Origin: Strigamia acuminata | Lineage: Eukaryota > Arthropoda > Chilopoda > Geophilomorpha > Linotaeniidae | Direction of reading: 5' to 3' | Assembly: GCA_949358305.1 (NCBI GenBank) | Contig: OX442314.1 | Span: forward strand, 40,246,581 to 40,310,580 | DNA length: 64,000 nucleotides | Shown here: positions 45,431 to 55,693 of the stretch, piece by piece | Numbering within the stretch: the first letter of the stretch is position 1 | Layout: each line of letters starts with the position of its first letter | Notes under the pieces: model-generated | The model's input: the letters and a program-made list of their open reading frames with translations, nothing else | Database searches by the model: none | Told to the model about the DNA's origin: nothing | Made by a program: the position numbers and the translations under genes

Positions 45431-45866
45431 CAACACCTGCTCTCAGGTCATCTTGTGACACCTGTTGCTCCAATTCTTCACATTCCTGATGATGTTGTTC
45501 TTCTAATTCGTTATGAGGTTGTGCTATTTCCTGATGCAGATTTTCTTCTAATTGCTCATTTTCTTCTACCAATTGCCGATGTTGTTCTTGTAGTTGCTGT
45601 CTTATTTGTTGTTGATGCAATTGTTGGGCGACACGTCGTTGCTCTCTCCTTTGAATATGTACAGCACGACGTCTGCGTTGATTATTAATGTTCAATAATC
45701 GATGTTCAATTGAACGACTTAATCGTCCTAAATGATGCAATATGCCTTGCATACTTTCTATTTCATCGGTGGAGTCTTCCGACCTATCCGACGGAGGAAT
45801 TTGTTGCAACGGTGGAAGTGGACGATTTCTCCACTGTTCCATGTTGAAATGAAAACAACTCAACAT
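45402..45866 (-). CDS. Gln/Glu-rich coiled-coil protein fragment
   Basis: An about 146-residue frame from MEQWRNRPLPPLQQ (ATG at 45842; an upstream in-frame TTG/ATG extends it slightly). After a Pro-rich start comes a long coiled coil full of Q, E, R and H (RREQRRVAQQLHQQQIRQQL). It loses its natural character after SQDDLRAG near 45435, where a repeat begins. Probably the first part of a coiled-coil/RING gene continued at 44088. Confidence 0.45.
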   Translation of the reverse strand: MLSCFHFNMEQWRNRPLPPLQQIPPSDRSEDSTDEIESMQGILHHLGRLSRSIEHRLLNINNQRRRRAVHIQRREQRRVAQQLHQQQIRQQLQEQHRQLVEENEQLEENLHQEIAQPHNELEEQHHQECEELEQQVSQDDLRAGVGKGLHRKRK

Positions 45867-45956
45867 TGCTTTAATTTATACCTTTTTTTTTTGTTAGTTC
45901 TCCAAGTTAAAAAAGAAAAAAAACAGAAAACTTATTTTCCCATTCTTTTTCAAAAT

Positions 45957-46114
45957 TAGTGCGAAAAATCTTTCGCCCCCTCTGCCATCTCAATCAGATC
46001 CTCCAATCGAGTTGCTGTATGCCGCACTCTTTTGATCGCCGAGTTTACCTCCCGCGCGTCGACGGACAGGCGAATCGCGTCCGGGTCTGCATCCTTCGGC
46101 TTATCAACACAATG
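45957..46114 (-). pseudogene. Ty3/gypsy reverse-transcriptase fragment
   Basis: About 50 residues including PDAIRLSVDAREVNSAIKR and TRLEDLIEMAEGAKDFS match the first conserved blocks of gypsy RT (IRLCVD-R-N--I-R, ...LNGAK-FSKLD). The sequence breaks off on both sides. It comes from a lineage different from the complete element. Confidence 0.7.
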
Positions 46115-46136
46115 TATCGGCGAGACTCATGGCGTG

Positions 46137-46737
46137 GGCTGTACCCATCTACTGCTATTACATGGGTGACCACGAATGGAGCTAATTTCTCATTTTGGTC
46201 CAAATGGAGCTTGTGGCCAAAATAATGTGCGGAGTAAGGAATCTGATTAAAACACATTGTGTAACATTTTATAATTGATAAATAAAAAAGGATGCACAAA
46301 CAATGTGATTACAAACCTCTCTTCTCTGTCTGTAGTATGGTCCATTTGCATTTTGAAGCGCTTTTTCCATACGTCTTAGACTGACAGATACTCCCTTACT
46401 ACTTAAATACCCAGACATCATTTTTCGCCCACAAGTTGGCTCAACCTTGTAAATGAAATTATTTTATTTGATACAGAAAACCTTTTTTTATGCTAAGAAA
46501 AGGGCTTATCTCAGCAACTGCTTCACTGACAGCAATATCTGCATTAGATATTTTTGTTGGCTTCACATTGTTGGCCTTGCAATATTGTCGAACAGTGATT
46601 TCGGAACAAGTGACTCCAAATTCACTGGTTAAATAATCCACTACTTGCTTATAAGTATATTTGCCCCGAACAATTAGATGGCGAATAATGTGATCAAAAT
46701 CTTGCAGTTTAGACATTTTGGAAACAACTCGAGACAC
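46137..46737 (-). pseudogene. Integrase-core-like gene fragment, three exons
   Basis: Exon 1 (46737-46510) encodes an N-terminal helix-turn-helix-like domain (YKQVVDYLTSEFGVTCSEITV). Exon 2 (46445-46317) is in phase 0 (GRKMMSGYLSSKGVSV) and exon 3 starts at 46242 with IPYSAHYFGHKLHLDQNEKL. The HLDQNEKL...THV-AVDGYS block is the start of an rve-type DDE core known from transposase-derived animal genes. The sequence stops after DGYS, where a gypsy fragment begins. The exon 2-3 intron is 74 nt with GT-AG; the first intron's donor reads AT instead of GT, a likely inactivating mutation. Confidence 0.55.
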
Positions 46738-46859
46738 TGAAAATGAAAATGAATATTTCCACTGACACGTAACTTAGTATTAATAGGCGCGTTCAAATGA
46801 AAGTTTATTTTAATTAATATTATTATTATTATTTATTTAAAAACGGGAAATCGGCCGAA

Positions 46860-47426
46860 CATCGGCCTCATTCGATCGCACTGAAGCGGCCGAACATCGG
46901 CCACATTTGATCGCACAAATGCGGCCGGTGTTTGGCCACATTCAATTAGGTGCTGCTTTGCGTTGTCTGGAACCTCCGTCATTAAATCGGCCACCATTTG
47001 ACAGAATGGTGACATCTCAGCTCCAGACACATGTTTCAACTCCCTACAGCAACAGTACAGATTATTATACAAATATTGATTTGAGATGTAAAATTTGTTT
47101 CTACATTACTTATCAAGATTTCCTAAAGTTCTTAAGAAGGCTTCATCAGTTGCAGATGTGGATGTCGTTTGATACCTCTTCGTTTTATTGCTAGTATTGT
47201 TGTTTGGGATGCAGGTAGGTATTGGAGTGCTAGCAGCAAACGAGGTACTAGCAGGTAACAAGGTGCTAGCAGCTAACGAGGAGCAAACAGGTTGATTAAT
47301 TGTAACTTTGGTTTCTTGATCTTTCATGTTTGCATCTTCTTTTCTCTCCATCATATCCTCAACAACTTCTCAGCACTTTTTGTCTGGGTTTTTGTAATGG
47401 TATTTTGAGATATATTTCCACATGTT
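46860..47426 (-). pseudogene. MADF/BESS-like gene remnant
   Basis: An acceptor at 47427 opens MWKYISKYHYKNPDKKC, like the end of a MADF domain, then an in-frame TGA (47370-47372). A Ser/Thr-rich linker follows, ending FLRTLGNLDK. GTAATG and CTGTAG delimit a 66-nt intron (47044-47109), and the frame continues ELKHVSGAEMSPFCQMVADL-type sequence, resembling a BESS motif (conserved F, VADLM, VP, AK). MADF-BESS proteins are DNA-binding regulators common in arthropods and are also carried by Harbinger elements. The assignment rests on pattern only. Confidence 0.4.
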
Positions 47427-47838
47427 CTGAGGAAATGTAATGTTATTTTACGTATCTATCGTTAGATAAACATGGAAGTGATGAGACATGAGAGTAACAC
47501 AGTTAAGACAAGTGTGCTTGGTTGTTGGTGAAAACAGATGTGAAAAGTAAACAACCCAGATGTGGGTTACAAGACATATATTACAAACATATATTAATAT
47601 GATTATTCAAAAAAAAACCAAATTGAATTCGGAATTTAAACAAATTGAATCCAATTTTAAATTATACTGTATTCTTTCGAATATTAATGATTAGTTCAAG
47701 TTCTTGAAATAACACAACACTTATACTCTTGAGAATATTTTTTGAAATTGCAACACAACAAAACAACACTTGGCGTATTTTATTTATAAAATACCCACTC
47801 AGGAAAAAAAAAATAACAAAAGTTAATTTTGTCTCTTT

Positions 47839-48051
47839 TCACTCCTTCTCGACTTCGGTTGAAGTCAGAAAATCCGAAGATTCTTCGGTCGCCTTAGTCG
47901 AGACGGCGGAAAACACAGCTTCTTCAGGAGCTTCTACTTCTTCCGGACTCGGAGGTGGGAAAGGCAAATCCTCCAGGAGCTCTGACACGAAGTCGATGAC
48001 CGAAATCATTTCCTCCACGTCCTCAAACTGCGCGTCGGACGTGTATATATT
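47839..48051 (-). CDS. Short acidic ORF, uncertain
   Basis: A minus-strand frame of about 70 codons, rich in E, S and P (EDLPFPPPSPEEVEAPEE), ends at 47839. No ATG before M-I-S-V near 48011. It lies just beyond a copia fragment of the same orientation. Its codon composition is protein-like, whereas the plus-strand frame over it is Ser-rich and less so. It may be unrelated retroelement sequence. Confidence 0.25.
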   Translation of the reverse strand, partial: NIYTSDAQFEDVEEMISVIDFVSELLEDLPFPPPSPEEVEAPEEAVFSAVSTKATEESSDFLTSTEVEKE

Positions 48052-48111
48052 TTAACACACCCGCTCAAACAGTGATAGGGGAAAAAAGAATAAAAATTAC
48101 TCCGTATCTTC

Positions 48112-48310
48112 TTATTCAGAGTCAATCCTTTCTAATCCAAGGGCTCGAACAAATCCGGTGTGTTTTGGTTTGAACAACTCTTTGGTCAGCACGTCGGCAA
48201 TTATTTCGTCCGTCTGCATGTGCTTGACATCAATTAGAACGTTTTTGTTCTCCTCTCAGATGTAGTGGTATCTTACATCTATGTGTTTGGTGCGCGAAGG
48301 ATATTTCAGT
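48112..48310 (-). pseudogene. copia RNase H C-terminal fragment
   Basis: RTKHIDVRYHYI, an in-frame TGA, then VKHMQTDEIIADVLTKELF form the C-terminal end of copia RNase H (consensus RTKHIDVRYHFIRE...PTDDQLADILTKPL), closing with a natural TAA. It differs from the 11590 element, where the same position reads RTKHFNRRVSFIRQ, so it is a second copia lineage. From 48311 to 49071 I see only AT-rich sequence. Confidence 0.75.
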
Positions 48311-49071
48311 GGCTTACTGTTCTTATCAAGCTGGGTTTCAGTCAATCGGGTATTTTGTGGTTGTCGGAGTGAACACCGGACTACGTGCAGGTTTCTTTCA
48401 GATGGCTGCGGTCTGCTACCAATGCAACCAACTGTGAGGCTTAGTTCTACTTGCAAATAACCAACTTGTAAGGGGTTAGGCAACGGTCACCAAGCGCTTC
48501 CTGTACACAAGCTACAGGTTGAACCCAACTTTCTAGAAATGGCACAAACATGAATAGTAATGCGTAATCTGCTAGTTGTGCTTTTTTCTCCTCTGATGTG
48601 TGCATTCATCCAAATCGCACAAATCTTTTCAAGTTCATTTGGCTTTTGTCAAAATCACACGTAATCTGTGACCCACGTGTCGTGATCCGACTGTGGCTAA
48701 TAATAAATGTTACTTTATCTGGGACCCCAAACAAAAAATTAACAAAGGTAATTGCGACAAGCTAAAGCTAAACACAAGTGATGACAAGATGTTTTCGAGT
48801 TGTCACAGGATCCAACGCCGTGATTTTTCGGCGTCCCTCGCCTAAAATCGCTGATAAATTTAAAATATTCACTTACACGCACTCGGAGTGCTAATGTAAG
48901 ACTTCCCACTGTGCACAAACGCACTCGGAGTGCTAATTTGTGATAATCCTGAATTATCCAACATCGCATTTGAGCTAATTTTATGACTGTCAAATAGATA
49001 TCATCGTGCGTCCTCTACTTTAAAAAATAAAAAAAATTAAAATGAAACTTATCCAACCTGGAAGTAATTGA

Positions 49072-49792
49072 TTATAAAAAATGGCGATTTGGAACGAGCA
49101 AACCAGGAAGAAGGGGCATTATAGTAGAGATTGGGCATGTCTCGTTCTCACAACCCCATTGCAAAAAACACTGATAGTGGAAGGAGTGTCTAGAGTTTAG
49201 TTTCACTACAACTTCATCTTTTTTCATGTTATACTGGCAGATGACACAATCTTCAGTGGAATCTACCTCTAGTGTTTTTGGGTCTAACTCTTGAGGTTGA
49301 TGTGGAAGTGGAGGTGGTACCTGATGTACTGGCAGCTGATGGTCTTCCTCTTCATCTTCTGATATGTGAATAACTTCTTCTGGTTGCACAAACTGTTGCT
49401 GTTGTTGATTTGCTAATGCTGTTTCTGCAATCCGTAGTCGCTCCTGCACCATTGCTAAATGGTTTTGAGAGAATTCCAAGTCTCTCTAATGATGTTATCT
49501 GTGCAGTTTGTGGGGCAAGTGGTTCTAGCACATGGCCATACACAAACTGGATTTCCCTGTCACTTGGCTGTCGGTGCATCCACTGGTGTGGTGCAAGTGG
49601 CGGCAGGTGATTCTGTGGTGGTTGTGGTGGTGGTGGTGTCCTCTGTGCTCTGTTCTGTTGAAAATAGCCTGCATTTCATCAAAAACATTTCTGTGTGCTC
49701 TGTTTGCAATGTTTTCTTTTGATTGAATTTGAAAAATACAGTTGTTGATATTTGGCTCTTGACTGTTTTCTCTTCCTGCTTTTCTTTGACAT
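49072..49792 (-). pseudogene. RING-finger gene copy B
   Basis: Same gene as copy A. The stretch MEFSQNHLAMVQERLR to the end (49479-49072) is open for 135 codons with an intact acidic segment and RING CVICQYNMKKDEVVVKLN. The third zinc ligand is Ser here (KLNSRHSFHYQC), the fourth is His, and the final pair reads CPIS rather than CPxC. Upstream the N-terminal frame is broken by a 5-base deletion near SNSI and by the same two-base loss in the coiled coil as copy A. A functional RING cannot be made from either copy. Confidence 0.65.
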
Positions 49793-50498
49793 TTTTTTTC
49801 TTTGGGTGTTCACTTTAATGTGACATCCTACTTTGATGTAACATTTAAAACACGTAAACCAAAACAACCAAAAACAAACTACGTTTTGTGAAAAGGCTTC
49901 TTCAAGGAATGAATCTTTGAATTTTCTGTTAAAAATAGTTTAAAACTTTTAACTATTCGTTGTTTTTATGGCATTGAAATACTCTGAAGTCGCCGTTCTC
50001 GTCCCGGGTATTTATGCAGTTGTTGAGGGATTTCTCACAAGTCACAAGTGAGGAACAGCAGGTACGATAAACTGGACGTTGCATTTTGCCTTCCAAAAAA
50101 AAATATGATAATTCATAATAATAATTTAAAAAAGTTACTTACCCAAGCATATTGACACCTGAAGGTGTTTCGTATTTGTAATCGTTGTTCACGAGTCAGG
50201 GGGAAATTCTAATTTTTCAGGCTGTTTTCTTTTGCCATATCTTCTATGGCGGTTAACTTTGACTTCATTTTGGCATTTATCCTTTGTTTTAAATTCTTTG
50301 GCATTTATCGTAAACACTGAAGAAAATGTGGGGATCTTTCTATCAAGAACTGAACTTTATATGAAACTCTTCAGTTGCATTATCGAGCATAGACTTGCCT
50401 AGTTTAACACACATTTCACAAAGGTTGCAGCATTAAATTCACCATTTTATTTAATCTTGTAGGCTACAGAATGTTGCTCATATTCTGCACGTGTGAAG
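49144..50498. repeat. Segmental duplication, copy B
   Basis: About 1.36 kb matching 39778-41216. Its right end abuts the CENP-C-like exons exactly, so the duplication replaced whatever preceded them. Confidence 0.85.
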
Positions 50499-51255
50499 CC
50501 GGTGTCGAGAAGGGGCCCGCTGTGTAAGAAAACAAGTTGGGCTAAAATAGCAACTAAAAGTGCAAATGACCGAAGAGACGTCAATAGGTTAAGGAGGAGT
50601 CTCCGATTAGGGGAAAACCCAAATGTGGACGAGGAGGAGAAATTAAGCCCAAATGAGAGTAATAATAATAATAAGGTGGATGCTAGACCAAGTGTAGAAA
50701 ACAGGTCGAGTAATGAGGCGAGATTTGGTTTGATGAAATTACGTGATGAAGTAGGAAATCTTCCAGTAATTCATCCAAAAACCAACAAAATTGCTACAGG
50801 TTAGATTTTATAGAGTAAAATTATAAAATGAAAAAATAAAGATTTTAATAATTTTGTTTCCATTTTTAAATAACGAATTTTGCGGGCCAGATAGCGCTCC
50901 ACCTAAGAAGAGCAATCCATATGTCATGATAGTAAAACTTAAAGAAGACGGCATAATATGTGGCCAGTTAATTGTCCGTCCGCACTGCAGCAAACGGTTG
51001 GAACACCTAAGCCAACATTCTGTGGTAAACAAAATTGTACATTTGTCCATTTTTAAATGTTTGTATTAACATTATTGTCTGTTTTTTTTTTTTTAGATTT
51101 TTAATGTGATTGAGGGCGAGATTTTAGTTACGATTGACGAAGAAATGTTTGTTTTAAAAGGTGGTGAATTTTTTGTGGTTCCAAAATTCAGCAACTACAC
51201 TTTACAAAATGCAGCTTTCTTGGAAGCAAAACTAAGTTTTACCACCAACTTTTAA
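50499..51255 (+). pseudogene. CENPC: CENP-C-like C-terminal part, three exons, 5' truncated
   Basis: Exon 1 (50499-50799) has a degenerate CENP-C-motif-like stretch RLRRSLRLGENPNV (the usual W is absent) and a linker. A 91-nt intron (50800-50890) leads to exon 2 (50891-51024, PYVMIVKLKEDGIICGQLIV). A 72-nt intron with a fine T-rich acceptor leads to exon 3 (51097-51255) and a TAA. Exons 2-3 encode the Mif2/CENP-C cupin: FNVIEGEILVTIDEEMFVLK, GGEFFVVPKFSNYTLQN and EAKLSF. This domain dimerises CENP-C at the inner kinetochore. All phases agree and no stop occurs, so the three exons could still be spliced. The start of the gene is missing at the duplication edge, and I call it truncated. Confidence 0.7.
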
Positions 51256-52059
51256 ACTTCCGTGTTTGTATTTTTTAAAAATATTTTCTTCTTTTTTAAC
51301 ATATCATTTGTAATTTTTTCATTTTACTGATGATTCTTTGTAGGATCAAGAAATTTTAAAAAAGGAAAATCGTGAGATTAAATTTATGGGCATCAAAACT
51401 GACCAATTTTGTGATTAATAGTAAAATAGTAAAATTCTTTCTCAAAGACAGAGTTAACTAGTCGCGCGTTTAGTGCATTGCATTTGGTTTTCTGTGTTTG
51501 GAATTTGATTTCTGTTTTAATGTTTAAAAGTTGTTATTCCACTTGGATTGAAATTATGTCTTTGAGTTTGTAAAAAAGTTCCATCTATTTGCACATACCG
51601 GTACCTTTCTACGCAACTTTTTGACATTTTTGACATTTTTTGACATTTTTGACATTTTTTGACATTTTTCACATTTTCTAGCAGAACATGTGCTAGTCTG
51701 TCACACCAAACTTTTTGTGTACTCGCAGGTCTATGCAACAGAACAGAAATGGTAAACGCCATGAAAAAGAAACAAGATGGATGCCAATAAAAAATTGTAA
51801 GGCTTCTTTTGGAGTTGAGATGAATAGGATTGCTAGTTTGTTTTTAATTTTTAATTTTATTTATCAACTAATAACCTATTTTTATAAATATAATATAAAT
51901 TTGTTTTCATTTGTTGGCAGAACTGATTGCTGCCATATTTGAGACCGGTTAAAAAAAAAATTACGACCAATCACAATTGTCAACACGATTGTTACTTTCT
52001 GTGTCGCATACGGGGTCCCACTCCAAAATGGCTGACCTATGGACAAAATTCCCCGCAGA
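51256..52059. other. No gene seen; T-rich TTTTTGACA microrepeat
   Basis: A TTTTTGACAT short tandem array lies at about 51617-51672. The remainder is AT-rich. A short plus-strand frame near 51715 has no supporting features. Confidence 0.35.
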
Positions 52060-53060
52060 TTCCTTATCCAACTGAATGGACGTTGTCTATTAGGCAAAAT
52101 AGGTCTAAACGCGGTGTAATGTTGGAAGAAATAAAGACTGTGTGTTTTTTGATAAAACAGAACAATTTAAATATTTATTTATTGATTTAACCCCGGATAC
52201 CCTTAAAAGTTATAGTAAATGAAAGAACTCTACCCATAACAGAACAAATTAAAACAACATTCAAGATCAACATAAAAAACTCAATTTCCCACAAGGTAAG
52301 TTAGCCCTCAAAACCTGAATTCCCCGAAAATACTGACACCAAAACACAACAACACTTAGATGTATTAACTCTCAACCCGAGTCCTCCAAAAATAACTAAT
52401 CCCAAAAATTACAAGCCAAAACAAACAATAAAAACAAACTGTGTACAACCGGATTCGCCCAGGGGCTCTTCTCCTTGCAGGGGTGTTGTTGCTTGGAAAA
52501 TGTAGAGGTGATGGATGAGCTACCGGACTTCGGGCAGTGGTGTGCGGGGGCTACGGTCTTCTTCTAGCCACCGTGAGAGCAAGGGCAGCTCTTCGTCTCT
52601 TGCTCTCCTGCTCACGAGTGGGTTATTTTTCCTAATTCTTCACCCCTTTCAGTTCAGTAACACCATAATTGGTCACATACTTCCTCAATCTTTTCTAGCC
52701 AGGGGCTCTTGTCCAATTAGTCCAACCCCACTATGGCCTCCGTCCGATGCCAGGCTAATGAAGCCATTCCAAGTCCGATGGTATACACACACGAGGGTTC
52801 CAAACTTGCAAACCCCATTACAAAACAACAAATAAAACTCAGACCATATACACCAAACATATTTACTCAACACAGTAATCCCAAACTCTCTCAACACCAG
52901 CTGCACCAGAACCCATAAGTTGAGATAAAAGTCATGGAAAATCCATAGGCTGTCAAGACAGAACAAAGTACAAGTAAAACCAGCAAATACCACTTTTTAA
53001 CCCTTTTTCTACTTCTTAATTGGCGTAAAGATTCCAACATACCTTTTCCCTTTATTAAAC
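52060..53060. repeat. Third copy of the interspersed repeat family
   Basis: Shares CAGATTCCTTATCCAACTGAATGG (52061), GCTCTCCTGCTCACGAGTG (52604) and CTTCTAGCCACCGTGAGAG (52563) with the 38- and 44-kb copies. AATAAAGACTGTG at 52129 is a plus-strand poly(A)-type signal. No ORF of note. Confidence 0.35.
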
Positions 53061-54248
53061 ACCATGTAAAAACAAGGCCACTTCAATGAGGGTGAATAAT
53101 CCTTGCCCTCGTCAGCCATGGCCTTGCAGATTTACTCCCCCCTCACCCCCAGCAGGTTGCACCATCCAAAAGAAAATCAATTTATCTTCGTCAACCCTTT
53201 ACCTTTTAAACCCTTTCTACTATTACCAAAGTAAACTAATCAAATTGACCATTTGGTCATCTGGTAAGGACAATTCTCTAATTTCTGATAATACAAAATC
53301 CAAAATCCACCACCAAAGATCACCTTTGTCCTTGCGTTATGCTTCCGTTATGCTTCCGCTCTCATCGTGCTCGGTTATGTTCTGATTCTCGCCGCTCCCT
53401 TCATTCCTGGATAAAAGGAGTCTCTGTGGTTTTATGTTATTAACGCTACCGAATTTGCTTTGTTAAGTTGCCCTTCAATTGTCCTAAGGACAGCATGTCT
53501 TGCCGAAATCGAGAAATCATGTTTCCGAAACCAGAAAATCATGCCCAAGTTCCCCTACCCCTTGTTTCCTGACATGGAAACCAAAAAAGATGAACATGGC
53601 ACACTTGAATAACAGGTGTGTGCCTTGACTGGTTTCAAGTTGTATTGACCTAGCATATTATATCATATTGAGCAATTCATGATGGGCCTAAATCCTCGTC
53701 TGTTTTAAAATGGAAACGCGTTTTTTCTTGTTGCCATGACGTGTTCGTGTTCCACAGTTGTTTCTACTCGTCTCCACTCGACGATTCTGCATGCAAATCT
53801 GTCCCGCGTGTTCCGTGTTCCAAATTTGTCTTTATTGATTCCCCTTCGAGTATTCCGCGAAAATTTGTTCCATATTTGTTCCGAATTTATCTGTGCTCCC
53901 AATCCCAAATTGATATCGTACAAAACCCCTTTACGATCAAATTTTGTGTCATTTAATTCTATCTCCATTTATTCTATATCCATTTTTACTTATGACCGTA
54001 TTTTATGATTCAGTGCAAGTTTTCCACTCTTTCTCATCTCTCTACTACCCAAATATATACATTTTTCTCCTCACCTCCTATTTTACACCCTGTTAGTTGA
54101 TCTTAGTTTCTAGTTTTTCCTCTTCCTGATCATCTATCCCCCTTCCCGCACCTTGAATTCTAAAAAGTATACTTAAAGTATACTTAAATAATTTTATTCA
54201 TGTACTCACCCCGCTTGACATTCACAGTGTGCATTTAAAATATTTAAT
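53061..54248. other. No gene seen
   Basis: Mixed, moderately AT-rich sequence. Overlapping short frames near 53705-54008 on both strands lack motifs or splice support. Confidence 0.35.
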
Positions 54249-55145
54249 TTAATAATCTTTCAATACCTGAAACCGCAGTTTCCGTTTCAGGACGGCCCAA
54301 ACATTTTCCATGGGATTCATGTCCGCTCCTTTTGCTGGCCAAATCAAGTTTTCTGCACCAATTTTGTCTAAGTTATCATTTTGCCACTCTGAGAATGTGA
54401 TGTGTGTATGTGTGTATGGGAGGTTTGTCGTGCTGGAAAAACCAGTTGGTCCCCTCAAATACTTCCGTGGCATAAGGAGTCATGACTGTTTCCAGAACTT
54501 CTGTATATTTTTCGGAATTAAACCTTCCTTCAATGCGATGTAAAGGCCCAAGTCCTGTTCTGGAAATGCAACTCCAAATGTTCACTGCAAAGCGACCACT
54601 TGAAATCTATAAAAGTTTTGCACAAATTAAAAATAATTTTAAATTATTGTTTATACTTTATACTTTGGGAGCAATGAATGCAGGATCAAAACGATCCCCT
54701 GCCGGACGCCGAACCCATATTTGCCCATTTCCTCCAACTTGGACTGATGACTCATCAGTAAATAGAACAGAGTGCCATTGCAACACTGTCCAATTTGCAT
54801 GATTATTTGCAAATTCCAATCTTGCATCTCTGTGGTGCTGCGTAATGCGTTCTTTAACAGCAGCAATGTGTCCACCAAGTCCCATACTGGCAAGACGCCG
54901 CCTAATGGTCCTGGCTGACACTCTTAGTTCCAGAAGTCGACTTATCTTATTGGACGGATGAAATGGATTGAGCAAAGAATGGGCAAAAATTCTTTCATTG
55001 TCAACATTGGATGTAACAATTGGTCTTCCACTGCCCTCTTTCCTGGTCACTGAATTTGTTTCATTCCACTGTTTCCGAATCCTTTGGATTGTTCTAACAC
55101 TACAGTTAAAATAATCCGAAATTTGTTGGTTTGTACTCTTGTAGC
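54249..55145 (-). pseudogene. Tc1-like transposase with a 57-nt intron
   Basis: The frame opens after a TTTTAG acceptor at 55146 (an earlier exon is missing) with a helix-turn-helix (QQISDYFNCSVRTIQRIRKQ) and the GRP linker. A second HTH follows, then the DDE core: D in VLFTDESSVQV, D in WFFQHD, and E in PMENVWAVLKRKL. A GTATAA...TTATAG intron of 57 nt (54607-54663) is in phase 0. The frame is lost at a (TG)n run at about 54399-54418, after which the adjacent frame continues HITFSEW to the end. The catalytic D-D-E residues survive but are in two frames. Confidence 0.8.
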
Positions 55146-55189
55146 CTAAAATTAAAAAAAATGTTTAATTTGAAATCTGAATAAAGTTG

Positions 55190-55310
55190 GACGTAAAACT
55201 ACCACAAAAATGCAGAATTTCTGTGTAAAAATGCAGAATTTCTGTGCAAAAATGGAGAATTTGTGTGCAAAAATGCAGAATTTGGGCAAAAATGTACAAT
55301 TCTTAAACCA
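55190..55310. repeat. Short AAAATGCAGAATT tandem repeat
   Basis: Four to five imperfect copies of a 20-21-base unit AAAAATGCAGAATTTCTGTG between the Tc1 and P-type fragments. Confidence 0.6.
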
Positions 55311-55434
55311 GCTGCTAACTTTTCTTCATTTGTTAGCAGTACACAATAGTGGCCAAGAAGTACTTTACCAGTAGGAAACTATATAATGTGTATTAATTAA
55401 TATTGATACGATTAGAATAAATTACAAAGCTTAC

Positions 55435-55693
55435 CTCAAAAGTGCCAGAAGCAAGCAAGTTATTTCGAATGCATTTAAAAATGTGTGGAACATCAATAAT
55501 TGCATGAATTTTTCTCTTACAGTCACTAGGATTTTGAAAAGTTATTTTGCATTTTCCTATTTTCCCATTAATTCCTAATTGATTCAGCATTGATTTGTTT
55601 GTGGATGCACCATCACAAACTACGGCATTTATCATAGCACCAGACTTTTCGAGAAGTGTTATGCACCGTATCAACAGTTGTGCAAGAATTGAG
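55435..55693 (-). pseudogene. P-element/THAP9-type transposase exon
   Basis: About 85 residues: LLEKSGAMINAVVCDGASTN, NQLGINGK, NPSD and VPHIFKCIRNNLL are the RNase H-fold blocks of P-element and THAP9 transposases. Its 3' edge is a good donor (GAG then GTAAGC at 55434), so it is a true exon. The 5' edge is cut by the hAT-like element at 55694. Confidence 0.75.
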
